Assembly (NCBI GenBank): GCA_964610505.1
Contig: CAZSXU010000056.1
Location: forward strand, 1-9,376
DNA: 9,376 bases
Reading direction: 5' to 3'
Origin: CAZSXU01 sp964610505
Lineage (GTDB): Bacteria; Arandabacterota; Arandabacteria; JAGLYR01
Position 1 is the stretch's first letter, and every line of letters starts with the position of its first letter. This document shows positions 1-6,007 of the stretch, piece after piece. The notes under the pieces were generated by a model that was given only the letters and a program-made list of their open reading frames with translations, was not told the origin of the DNA and did no database searches. Both the position numbers and the translations under genes were made by a program.

Positions 1-34
1 GGCCGTGGGCGGCCAACCCAATCCCGATACTACT

Positions 35-63
35 ATTCTAACAAATCATTGTTTATTCGTAAA
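35..63 (-). promoter_or_regulatory. Possible leftward sigma70-like promoter
   Basis: On the minus strand TTTACG (58-63) and TAGAAT (35-40) are separated by 17 bases, giving 4/6 and 5/6 matches to the -35 and -10 consensus in the most AT-rich patch of the left edge. It would drive a gene lying beyond the left end of the window. AT-richness alone can produce such matches, so this is a weak call. Confidence 0.25.
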
Positions 64-250
64 GGTCTTTCTTCAGAGGCAGAAGAGGCGAGGAAGCGAG
101 AGCGAGAGGGCGGGAGAGCGGGACCGGGCGGGACTGCCGGACAAGGGGAGGGCAAAACTGCGGGGACAACCGACAGGGCGACAAGGCAAACGGGCGATAG
201 AGCAAAACCCTTGCCCTTGTCACTCGCCCCCATCCCTTGCCCTTTGACTC

Positions 251-285
251 AGAACTCGGAACCCAGAACTTAGAACTCAGGACTT
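251..285. repeat. Degenerate AGAACTC heptamer tandem array
   Basis: Five contiguous 7-bp units can be read without gaps: AGAACTC (251-257), GGAACCC (258-264), AGAACTT (265-271), AGAACTC (272-278) and AGGACTT (279-285). TTGACTC at 244-250 may be a sixth, more diverged unit. Heptamer tandem repeats of this kind occur in intergenic DNA of several bacterial groups. No function can be assigned. Confidence 0.7.
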
Positions 286-306
286 CTCTTGAAGGACGAA
301 GAGAAG
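283..306. other. Perfect 8-bp hairpin next to the heptamer array
   Basis: CTTCTCTT (283-290) and AAGAGAAG (299-306) form a perfect 8-bp stem with an 8-nt loop. The stem begins inside the last heptamer unit. No T-run follows on either strand, so a classical Rho-independent terminator is not supported. Confidence 0.5.
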
Positions 307-331
307 AATCAACGCCCTGCGGGGATGCTTC

Positions 332-475
332 GGGCCGGCTGCGGGTAGGATTCGCCGGATCGACGACAGGGCGAGGGTCTTTTCAACGCAGGTAGTTGCC
401 ACTCTCCTGGATGATTGTACTCCCCCCTTCTCGCCGTGGAGGAGACCGCCGAATCCTGCCCGCAGCGCAAGGCCC
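332..475. other. Long imperfect hairpin; possible structured RNA or MITE-like element
   Basis: The main stem pairs 338-358 with 446-466: 19 of 21 positions are Watson-Crick, one is a T/G pair (346/458) and one is a C/C mismatch (355/449). The structure continues outward with a 5-bp stem (332-336 with 471-475). It continues inward with GGCGAG (370-375) pairing with CTCGCC (430-435), and ends in CAGG/CCTG (389-392 with 406-409) or, alternatively, CAAC/GTTG (384-387 with 395-398). Nested pairing over about 144 nt is unlikely by chance. It may be a non-coding RNA, a leader element, or a small palindromic mobile element. No transposase, attC core boxes or poly-T tail was seen, so its nature and transcribed strand are open. 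Confidence 0.5.
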
Positions 476-605
476 ACGCGAGAGATCCGAAAGCCGGAAC
501 ATCCTCAGCCCCGGGCCGGAGCGCAAGGCCCCAACATTCGGCCCACCGCACGGGCAGCGGTTCCCCTACCGAATCTCCTGTAAACATCCCGGCCGGCCCG
601 CACGA

Positions 606-653
606 CTCCATGGGTGAATCGACGACCGTTTCCCATATCCCATGGAGGACAGA
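606..653 (+). promoter_or_regulatory. Serpin translation-initiation region with SD-covering stem
   Basis: The Shine-Dalgarno GGAGGA (644-649) lies 4 bases before the ATG at 654. CTCCATGGG (606-614) is perfectly complementary to CCCATGGAG (639-647), so a 9-bp stem with a 24-nt loop would bury most of the SD. A competing 5-bp pairing, ATGGG (610-614) with CCCAT (632-636), would leave the SD free. This is the geometry of a translational on/off switch, but transcription through this leader is assumed and not shown. Confidence 0.4.
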
Positions 654-1865
654 ATGAAAGCCATCCCCCTGCTGGTAACGCTGATTCTCGTCGGCTCGAT
701 CTCCCCTTGCCCGGCCGAAGAGCCGCCCTCGCATCTTGCCGAACTCTCGCGCTCAAACACCGCCTTCGCTCTCGATCTCTACGGTGAGTTGAAGAACGAG
801 GAAGGGAACGTCTTCTTCTCGCCCTACAGCGTTTCGACGGCGCTTGCGATGACCTACGGCGGAGCCCGGGGGGACACCGCCGAGGAAATGGCTCGAACGC
901 TCCACCTCCCGATGAATTCGGACCACCCTCACCGGGCGTTTTCCGATATGGAAGCGCGGATGGGAGCGATTCTCGAATCAGGGGACATCGAACTCCGTAC
1001 GGCCAACGCCCTCTGGCCCCAGGAGGGGTACCCGCATCGCGATGAGTATCTTTCGCTCGTGCATCGCCATTACGGCGCCTCCATTACGCCTCTGGACTTT
1101 GCCGGTTCGACCGAGGCGGCCCGCCGCACGATCAACGGCTGGGTCGAGCGACGGACCCGGGACCGGATCCGAGAACTGATTCGACGCGGCGATCTGGACC
1201 CTGCCACCGTGCTCGTTCTCGTCAATGCGATCTACTTCCGCGGGGACTGGGCCCAGCGGTTCGATCCTTCTAACACGCGCCGGGGCCCGTTCACTCTGGA
1301 AGACGGCCGGACGGTCGACGTTGAGATGATGTCCCAGGCGGGGGATTTCTCCTGCGGGGAGTCGGAAGAGGCACGGGTGCTCGAGCTCCCCTACGAAGGG
1401 GACGATCTCTCTCTGTTCGTAATTCTACCGAGGGAGGGAAATCGCCTGAGCGATATCGAAAACGCCCTGACCGAACGGAACCTGGAGTCGTGGCTCTCCG
1501 CTCCTTGCGAACAGAGAATTCGCGTGTTCTTGCCCAGGTTTCGAATCTCATGGGGTACGGGAGATCTCGTACGCCCGCTCATCTCGCTGGGTATGAGAGA
1601 CGCTTTTCTCGCCGGGAGAGCGGATTTCTCGGGGATGGACGGTTCCCGATCGCTCTTCATCGGGAGCGTACTCCACAGGGCCTTCATCGAGGTCAATGAA
1701 GAGGGAAGTGAGGCGGCGGCCTCCACGGCCGTGGTCCTCAAGAAAGGACGACCCGACGAGCGGATCTTCCGCGCCGATCATCCATTCCTCTTTCTGATTC
1801 GCGAGAATACGACGGGAAGCATCCTCTTTCTGGGCAGGTTCACAGATCCCGGGCAAGATGCGTGA
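654..1865 (+). CDS. Secreted serpin (serine protease inhibitor family I4)
   Basis: Serpins are suicide inhibitors: a protease cleaves the exposed reactive-centre loop and is trapped covalently. This 403-residue protein has the normal full serpin length. A signal peptide (residues 1 to about 22, KAIPLLVTLILVG core, likely cut after PCPA) predicts export. Family hallmarks are the N-terminal NVFFSPYSVSTALAMTYGGA block (about 52-71), LVNAIYFRGDW (about 178-188), the hinge EEGSEAAASTAVV (349-361) and the C-terminal serpin signature FRADHPFLFLI (about 372-382). The alanine-rich hinge argues that it is inhibitory. The loop after the hinge reads LKKGR, so a basic P1 and trypsin-like targets are plausible, but the scissile bond is ambiguous. 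ATG 654 is preferred over in-frame ATG 642 because the SD lies between them. It stands alone, and no protease gene is adjacent. The family is certain; the target is unknown. Confidence 0.95.
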   Translation: MKAIPLLVTLILVGSISPCPAEEPPSHLAELSRSNTAFALDLYGELKNEEGNVFFSPYSVSTALAMTYGGARGDTAEEMARTLHLPMNSDHPHRAFSDMEARMGAILESGDIELRTANALWPQEGYPHRDEYLSLVHRHYGASITPLDFAGSTEAARRTINGWVERRTRDRIRELIRRGDLDPATVLVLVNAIYFRGDWAQRFDPSNTRRGPFTLEDGRTVDVEMMSQAGDFSCGESEEARVLELPYEGDDLSLFVILPREGNRLSDIENALTERNLESWLSAPCEQRIRVFLPRFRISWGTGDLVRPLISLGMRDAFLAGRADFSGMDGSRSLFIGSVLHRAFIEVNEEGSEAAASTAVVLKKGRPDERIFRADHPFLFLIRENTTGSILFLGRFTDPGQDA

Positions 1866-2116
1866 GGGGCGCAAAAAACCGTCCCGCTCCGTCCCGGGGC
1901 GCAACGTCTCTTGGCTTGGCGACCGGCACACGGGGTGCGGGTCACTCGAGTCAAGATGGCTTCCCGAGATCCAGGGCGGGACAGATGAGATTCAAGACTC
2001 GAATTGACCGGTGATCCTGGGTCCATCATCCATTCTACGATCGTTTCCCCGGATCATCAAGTGATAGATCGGCATCTGAGTTCAAAACATTGAGACGTGA
2101 GAATGGCGTGCGAGCA

Positions 2117-3196
2117 CTACTCGGTCAGCCGGGTCAGGATCTCGGACACGGCCGCCTCGGGCGTGAACTTCCGGTCGAACGCCCTCGCGTTGGACTCCCC
2201 CAGGCGCGCCAGGCGCTCGGGCTCGCGGAGCCGACGCACGGCTTCCCTCACGATGTCCACAGGGTCGTCGAAGGCGAACTGCTCGTCGAAGAACTCGTTG
2301 TCGTAAAGCACCCTGCGATTGTTGGGGATCGGTTGACCGACGATGGGGAGTCCCAGGGCCAAGAACTGGGGAAGCTTGAAAGAGATGCAGTCGTAGAGGC
2401 CGCGCACGTAGATTCCGATTCGCGCGCCCGCCATCCGGCTCAGGTACGCCTTCAATCGAAACGGCGGGATGCGAAACTCTTCGTACGGTTGGGGAAGTGG
2501 GTCCCGGGCGGCGAATCCGGCGATGGAGGCGATATCCGGAACCTTGCGGATCTCTCTCATGACCCGGTAGCGGATTTCGTTGTGGGGAGCGTGAACGGGT
2601 TCGGGATAGTACATCATGACGAAGAAGAGGTCGAGATCCTTCGACCCTCCTCGAAGCCGAACGACGTCCTCCAACCGGGGCGCCCTCAAGAGGTCCTTGA
2701 ACCTCCTCGCCGTCTGGCGGCGCCCCCATCCCGTCGTACGACAGGGGAGAAACCGGGGCAGGAAGGCCCCGCGTCCGGGCGGCGCGACCGGGAAGAAAGG
2801 CCGTGCGGGGAGAATCCTGTCGATGAACGGCCTCAGATTCGGATCTCTCTCGATGGCATCGGCGTTGTAATTGACCTTGAAATAGTACGCGACTCTCTCG
2901 AGCAACGGCAGATGATAGCCGCCGCCCCGATCGCGAGCGGACTCGCAGCTGTCCCGCGCGTCGATGCAGAAATGGAACTCTCGGCCGCCAAGCCGGGCCT
3001 TGAACAGGCATATCGAAAACAGCAGAGCGCGCCACCGGCCGTCCGTGGCCGGATCCTCCAGCAGGGACGGGACGTCCTTGGACACCGTGAACCGGTAGTC
3101 GAACCTCTTCGTATTGTGAAGGAACCCGGTCAGGAAGAAGCTGGAGTAGTTGAGCTCGTTGAAGTCGTAGTAGACGATCTCATTGCCGGATGTCAT
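2117..3196 (-). CDS. Glycosyltransferase-like protein (GT4/CgeB-like, GT-B fold)
   Basis: This 359-residue cytoplasmic protein is probably a glycosyltransferase acting on surface polysaccharide or glycoconjugate. The C-terminal half carries the recognisable part: GARIGIYVRGLYDCISFKLP (about 257-276), then QFLALGLPIVGQPIPNNRRVL (about 277-297), a pattern of nucleotide-sugar-binding domains of GT-B group 1 enzymes. A charged helical tail follows (PERLARLGESNARAFDRKFTPE). The N-terminal half, starting EIVYYDFNELNYSSFF, is much less familiar, so donor and acceptor cannot be named. There is no signal peptide or membrane segment. ATG 3196 was chosen over GTG 3202 because AAGAGAG lies 7 bases before the ATG and only 1 base before the GTG. 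The gene converges on the serpin, with 251 bp between the stops, and has no co-transcribed neighbour downstream. Confidence 0.65.
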   Translation of the reverse strand: MTSGNEIVYYDFNELNYSSFFLTGFLHNTKRFDYRFTVSKDVPSLLEDPATDGRWRALLFSICLFKARLGGREFHFCIDARDSCESARDRGGGYHLPLLERVAYYFKVNYNADAIERDPNLRPFIDRILPARPFFPVAPPGRGAFLPRFLPCRTTGWGRRQTARRFKDLLRAPRLEDVVRLRGGSKDLDLFFVMMYYPEPVHAPHNEIRYRVMREIRKVPDIASIAGFAARDPLPQPYEEFRIPPFRLKAYLSRMAGARIGIYVRGLYDCISFKLPQFLALGLPIVGQPIPNNRRVLYDNEFFDEQFAFDDPVDIVREAVRRLREPERLARLGESNARAFDRKFTPEAAVSEILTRLTE

Positions 3197-3278
3197 CGGC
3201 ACGCTCTCTTCAATTGCCCGGACTGCGGCAGATCGTCACGCGAAGCCGCGAAGTTGCGAAGCCGCGCATCGTGGGATC

Positions 3279-3308
3279 ACTCTACGATGGGATACGCTTT
3301 CTGGGCAA
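3279..3308 (-). promoter_or_regulatory. Weak candidate promoter for the glycosyltransferase gene
   Basis: On the minus strand TTGCCC (3303-3308) and TAGAGT (3279-3284) are 18 bases apart, each matching 4 of 6 consensus bases. This would give a leader of about 75 nt that contains two copies of GCGAAGCCGCG (3240-3250 and 3256-3266). It is the best candidate seen but could easily be fortuitous. Confidence 0.25.
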
Positions 3309-3337
3309 GGGGTATCTGGCGAAGGCCCGGGGTCTCT

Positions 3338-3380
3338 TCGATCCGGCGATCTGCGGGGAGACGTCCAGCCGCCGGATCGA
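3338..3380. other. 11-bp perfect inverted repeat (hairpin A)
   Basis: TCGATCCGGCG (3338-3348) and CGCCGGATCGA (3370-3380) are perfect reverse complements with a 21-nt loop. The right arm shares its last two bases with the outer end of the longer hairpin at 3379-3441, so the two stems abut and could stack or compete. The region lies between two minus-strand genes. Confidence 0.6.
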
Positions 3381-3441
3381 CGATCACGGGTCCGGTCGAG
3401 CCTTTTGAGGAGATTCGTGCCTCGACCGAACCCGTGACGTC
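3379..3441. other. Long intergenic hairpin B, 21 paired positions per arm
   Basis: The arms 3384-3400 and 3421-3437 pair over 17 positions with a single mismatch (3392/3429), which would be a G-U wobble in minus-strand RNA. After a one-base bulge (3383), four more pairs follow (3379-3382 with 3438-3441). The loop is 20 nt. The element sits 54 bp past the stop of the exported-protein gene and about 180 bp before the glycosyltransferase start. Neither strand has a T-run after the stem, so it is not a standard intrinsic terminator. It could block 3' exonucleases, be a repeat of the REP/BIME kind, or be part of a small RNA. Confidence 0.65.
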
Positions 3442-3494
3442 CTTAATCCACAGACCCCGCCTCCGCCCTTGAAGTGCCGGTTGGCGGCTGGCAA

Positions 3495-4055
3495 CTAGTG
3501 AATCTTCCGGGGCCCGGACCGAAGTCCCGTAATCGTGATGTCGACCGAGTAGTCGTAGCCTCTCTGGAACTCGTAGTCTCCGTCCATGTCGTACTTCACT
3601 TCAGGAACGCCCGTGTACCGGGCCTCAACCTCGAAGGAGACGCCCGGATGGTTCTTGAACGTACCGGAGAAGGTGAGAACGAAATCTAGTACGCCGGTCG
3701 AGTGATCCATGTGCGAAGAGTTCGTAGCCGTGATGTCGGTGGCTTTGAGCTTCCCGAAGTTGAGCCACGGACCCTGGGAATTGAGCACCAGTTTGCCTCC
3801 GACGTAGGTCGTGATGTACCGGTCCACGGTGCCGTCGTAGACGACGGACTCGAGGGTCGCCTGCCGGAAGTTGAAACCTTGGCCGAGCGCCATGAGCGTG
3901 TTCCCCGGCTGCCCTGGGCCGCCGCCCTTGAACATCTCTTTCCAGAATTTGACGGCGAAATCGCCGTCTTCCGTACTCCAGGTCTCGGCAACGGCGGATC
4001 CGGCGGCGAAGAGAACGATGGCCAGAGTCGCGCCAAGAGCGATCAGCTTCCGCAT
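3495..4055 (-). CDS. Exported beta-rich protein of unknown function
   Basis: I do not recognise a family. The product is 186 residues with a clear signal peptide: MRKLIALGATLAIVLFAAG, cleaved after AVA at about residue 23, leaving a soluble mature protein of about 163 residues that would act in the periplasm or outside. The mature part lacks cysteine, is rich in Gly, Thr, Val and aromatic residues, and alternates polar and hydrophobic residues from about 65 to 175 (for example LDFVLTFSGTFK and YSVDITITGL), which suggests a small beta-sandwich or barrel. ATG 4055 is preferred over GTG 4061: AAGGAG (4064-4069) is 8 bases before the ATG but only 2 before the GTG. It has its own strong promoter about 130 bp upstream and lies downstream of the sigma operon on the same strand, probably as a separate transcript. 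It is followed by two hairpins. Confidence 0.8.
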   Translation of the reverse strand: MRKLIALGATLAIVLFAAGSAVAETWSTEDGDFAVKFWKEMFKGGGPGQPGNTLMALGQGFNFRQATLESVVYDGTVDRYITTYVGGKLVLNSQGPWLNFGKLKATDITATNSSHMDHSTGVLDFVLTFSGTFKNHPGVSFEVEARYTGVPEVKYDMDGDYEFQRGYDYSVDITITGLRSGPRKIH

Positions 4056-4187
4056 GTCCACATCTCCTTCTCCCTGGGTGAGTCCGAAATCCGAAGAAAC
4101 TCCCAGGCAAGTCGCCTCGGATCTGTGTGGGCCGCGTTTCCATCAGATCGACCGCGGAGGGCCGATCCACGAGCTCTATTCCCAGAT

Positions 4188-4216
4188 AGTGTAGCGGATG
4201 AGTTGGGGGTTGTCAA
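4188..4216 (-). promoter_or_regulatory. Strong sigma70-type promoter for the exported protein
   Basis: On the minus strand a perfect -35 TTGACA (4211-4216) is followed after exactly 17 bases by TACACT (4188-4193, 4/6). This lies in a relatively AT-rich gap between genes. The predicted start near 4181 gives a leader of about 125 nt before ATG 4055, long enough for regulation. It suggests constitutive housekeeping expression, independent of the upstream ECF operon. Confidence 0.7.
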
Positions 4217-4295
4217 CAGAATGTCAGTGAATAGCAGGCACGGTAGAATCTTGTAGTGTTTTAATAAACCCTATATTGTTTGCTGCGCTGCCAAT

Positions 4296-5972
4296 CTAGT
4301 GCTCCTTCCGGATATGGATGTCTCCCGAGGTGGTGAGGCGAATCCGGCAGCCCCCCGTTCCCAGGACGGCGGCCGCCCGCTTGATGCCGTCCGAGTCGTA
4401 TTTCATGGAAATCTCGGACTCGATGTCGCCCTCGCTCGTGCGGGCTTCGATATCGGCGGACGGGTCGCCGGGCAGGACCAGTGTGATCCGTTTGTAGGTG
4501 GTTCGGATGTCGAACGTTCCGTCCTCGGGGAGATTGCGGATCTGGGAGACCTCAACGGGACTCGAGTCGCCGGCGATGTCTACCGAGGATTCGGATCCCG
4601 TGACGACGACGTACTCATAGGAATTACTGACGGTCAGTGCCCCCTTGATCCCGTTGACCATAATGGGGCACGAGGCGCCCTCGATCCTGAGGGATCCCCC
4701 GACATCGGTGGCCTCAACCTCGCTGTAGCTCGTGCGAATCCGGGTATCACCTCGGACCCCTTCCAGGTGGACCGGGGCCGAATCCGCGTGAATCGCGCAG
4801 GCTCCCCGGACGTCGCGGACCTCGATGCCGTTGTAGCTGGCGCGGATGTCCACGTCCTTGCCGGCTCGCTCGACGGTCACGGCGCAGCTCGGACCCTCGA
4901 TCCAGACATCGCCCTCGACGTCGGTGATCTGGATCCTCTCGTAGGAGCTGACGACATCGGCGCGGCCGGCCACGGCTCCGACCGTCACCGAGCTGCTCTG
5001 GGCTCGAACGGTTAGGTCGCCGGCAATGTCGCTACACTCGATGGGCTCGTAGCTGCCCGAGATGGACGCGTTGCCCCGAATGTCGTGAGCCCGGATCTCC
5101 CCGCTCTGGCAGTCCACGTCGAGAGGCCCCTTGACCCGATCGACGGTCACGGGTTCGTAGGAGTTTTCGATTCGAAGGTGGACGCCAATATCCTCGGCGA
5201 TGACCTCGCCGCTCTCGTTCCAGATGGTGACCGGACCCCCGGCGCGCCGCACCTCCACCTTCTCGTAGGATGTTCTCGTCTCCACGGAACCTGAGACGTC
5301 CTCAATGTACACGCTCCCGCTGCCGTTCTTGACGTACACGTTCCCGCCGCACTCAAGAACGGACACGGTCCCATAGCTGTTCTCCACCGAGACGTTCCCG
5401 GAAATCTGTGAGAGCTCGACTGCACCGCTCTCATCGGTAACCTCCACGCCGCCTCGCAGATTCTCGACCCGGACATCGCCGTAATCGGTTTTCACCTTGA
5501 GGGACATCTCCTTGGGAACGGAAACCTCGAGCATCACTTCCGCGAACGGCGTGTACCGCCAGCGTCCGGGGGAGATTTCCTCGATGACCCCGCGCACCAT
5601 TCTCGGCAGGGCCTTGCCCTCGATCGGGATGCCTTCGGGCGTCTGCATCACGATCCGGTAGCCGTCCCCGTAGGATTCCACGTCCACATCGGTCTCGGAA
5701 GAGAAGAGCTCGCGATTCCGCCGGTCGACGTTGATCATCTCCAGGGTTGCGCGGACTCGAATCTTGTCCCGGCTCCAGGTGTCGATGGTGATGCCGCCCC
5801 TCGAGTTCTCGATGACAACGGTGCGCCCGGGCGCCACGTCGCGCGTCACCTCGAACGTCTTCGAGAGGTATTCGTCATCGGCCGGCGCGGGGGAGGGGGC
5901 CGCGAGGACCCATACCAGAACAAGCGTCGCCGGGGTCCACCCGCAGAGATCCTTCGTAGAGAGGATTCGCAT
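4296..5972 (-). CDS. Exported DUF4097-type repeat protein (beta-solenoid, putative adhesin)
   Basis: This 558-residue protein has a signal peptide (residues 1 to about 31; LVLVWVLAAPSPAPA core). An N-terminal region follows (about 33-160: KTFEVTRDVAPGRTVVIENSRGG, then ITIDTW), typical of the DUF4097/putative auto-transporter adhesin family, where strands of the form G-x-V-x-V-x-x-x-x-G stack into a solenoid. Residues 167-472 are 17 gap-free repeats of 18 residues, annotated separately. A C-terminal part (about 473-558) has two looser repeats and the family-typical endings ARTSEGDI and LTTSGDIHI. The start is supported by GGGAG 8 bases upstream of ATG 5972. It is the third gene of the sigma/anti-sigma operon, 35 bp after the anti-sigma stop. 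The location is probably periplasm or cell surface. The family is well supported; the molecular function is unknown, and adhesin is only the family label. It is longer and far more regular than typical members. Confidence 0.88.
   Translation of the reverse strand: MRILSTKDLCGWTPATLVLVWVLAAPSPAPADDEYLSKTFEVTRDVAPGRTVVIENSRGGITIDTWSRDKIRVRATLEMINVDRRNRELFSSETDVDVESYGDGYRIVMQTPEGIPIEGKALPRMVRGVIEEISPGRWRYTPFAEVMLEVSVPKEMSLKVKTDYGDVRVENLRGGVEVTDESGAVELSQISGNVSVENSYGTVSVLECGGNVYVKNGSGSVYIEDVSGSVETRTSYEKVEVRRAGGPVTIWNESGEVIAEDIGVHLRIENSYEPVTVDRVKGPLDVDCQSGEIRAHDIRGNASISGSYEPIECSDIAGDLTVRAQSSSVTVGAVAGRADVVSSYERIQITDVEGDVWIEGPSCAVTVERAGKDVDIRASYNGIEVRDVRGACAIHADSAPVHLEGVRGDTRIRTSYSEVEATDVGGSLRIEGASCPIMVNGIKGALTVSNSYEYVVVTGSESSVDIAGDSSPVEVSQIRNLPEDGTFDIRTTYKRITLVLPGDPSADIEARTSEGDIESEISMKYDSDGIKRAAAVLGTGGCRIRLTTSGDIHIRKEH
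4557..5474 (-). repeat. 17 x 54-bp coding repeats (18-residue units, alternating types)
   Basis: Residues 167-472 of the DUF4097-type protein divide into 17 consecutive units of exactly 18 residues with no indels. Examples are VELSQISGNVSVENSYGT, VYIEDVSGSVETRTSYEK, VHLEGVRGDTRIRTSYSE and IMVNGIKGALTVSNSYEY. Even units end in Ser-Tyr plus two residues. Odd units have Ser followed by Gly, Ser, Cys or Ala at the same place (ESGA, GSGS, ESGE, QSGE, QSSS, PSCA, DSAP, ASCP, DSSP). The true period is therefore 36 residues. The units are diverged at DNA level, so they are old rather than a recent expansion. The partial unit before (ending TDYGD) and the one after (ending TTYKR, with 5 extra residues) keep the alternation. 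Confidence 0.9.
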
Positions 5973-6007
5973 CCGTCATTCTCCCTTCCGTTTCGATTCG
6001 CCCGCTC

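Larger units (their letters stand above)
1..605. other. Structured intergenic region upstream of the serpin
   Basis: No convincing gene is seen in these 605 bases. Open frames on both strands translate to Arg/Pro/Gly-rich or family-less sequence and overlap repeats. The content from left to right is as follows. Positions 26-63 are AT-rich and may hold a leftward promoter. Positions 74-134 contain no T at all and are G/A-rich with GCGAG-like steps. An 8-bp inverted pair (140-147 with 214-221) encloses further G-rich sequence. A heptamer array lies at 251-285, a small perfect hairpin at 283-306, and a long imperfect hairpin at 332-475. The 12-mer AGCGCAAGGCCC occurs at 464-475 and again at 520-531. 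The composition and repeats suggest accumulated intergenic repeat DNA or a structured RNA rather than a decayed gene, but this is inference. Confidence 0.6.

Noticed and set aside
5..247. 80-residue plus-strand frame at the left edge
   Set aside because: Low-complexity Arg/Gly/Glu sequence from the T-free tract; no SD and no family.
332..475. Integron attC site or known riboswitch
   Set aside because: No RYYYAAC/GTTRRRY core pair at the ends and no integrase; no conserved riboswitch core could be recognised.
309..734. Minus-strand frame of 141 residues (and an overlapping 66-residue frame at 277-477) before the serpin
   Set aside because: They overlap the serpin start on the opposite strand and the long hairpin, with no family resemblance. 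The open frame is explained by GC-rich hairpin DNA.
1866..2116. Terminator between the convergent serpin and glycosyltransferase genes
   Set aside because: Only an imperfect hairpin near 2050-2073 and a direct repeat GGGGCGCAA (1866-1874, 1896-1904) were seen; neither has a stem plus T-tract.
2082..3035. 317-residue minus-strand open frame
   Set aside because: Another frame of the glycosyltransferase region, very Arg/Pro-rich, with no start signal or motif; a shadow.
3379..3441. Intrinsic terminator of the exported-protein gene
   Set aside because: No T-run follows the stem on either strand and the stem is much longer than usual. It is kept as a structured element of unknown role.
2090..3472. 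460-residue plus-strand open frame, longer than the gene it overlaps
   Set aside because: It runs antisense across the glycosyltransferase gene, has no recognisable domain and shows the Arg/Glu/Val/Pro-rich composition typical of antisense frames in GC-rich DNA. The minus-strand frame has a sensible start and motifs.
4299..5015. 238-residue plus-strand frame
   Set aside because: It is antisense to the repeat protein and open only because of the regular 54-bp repeats and high GC.
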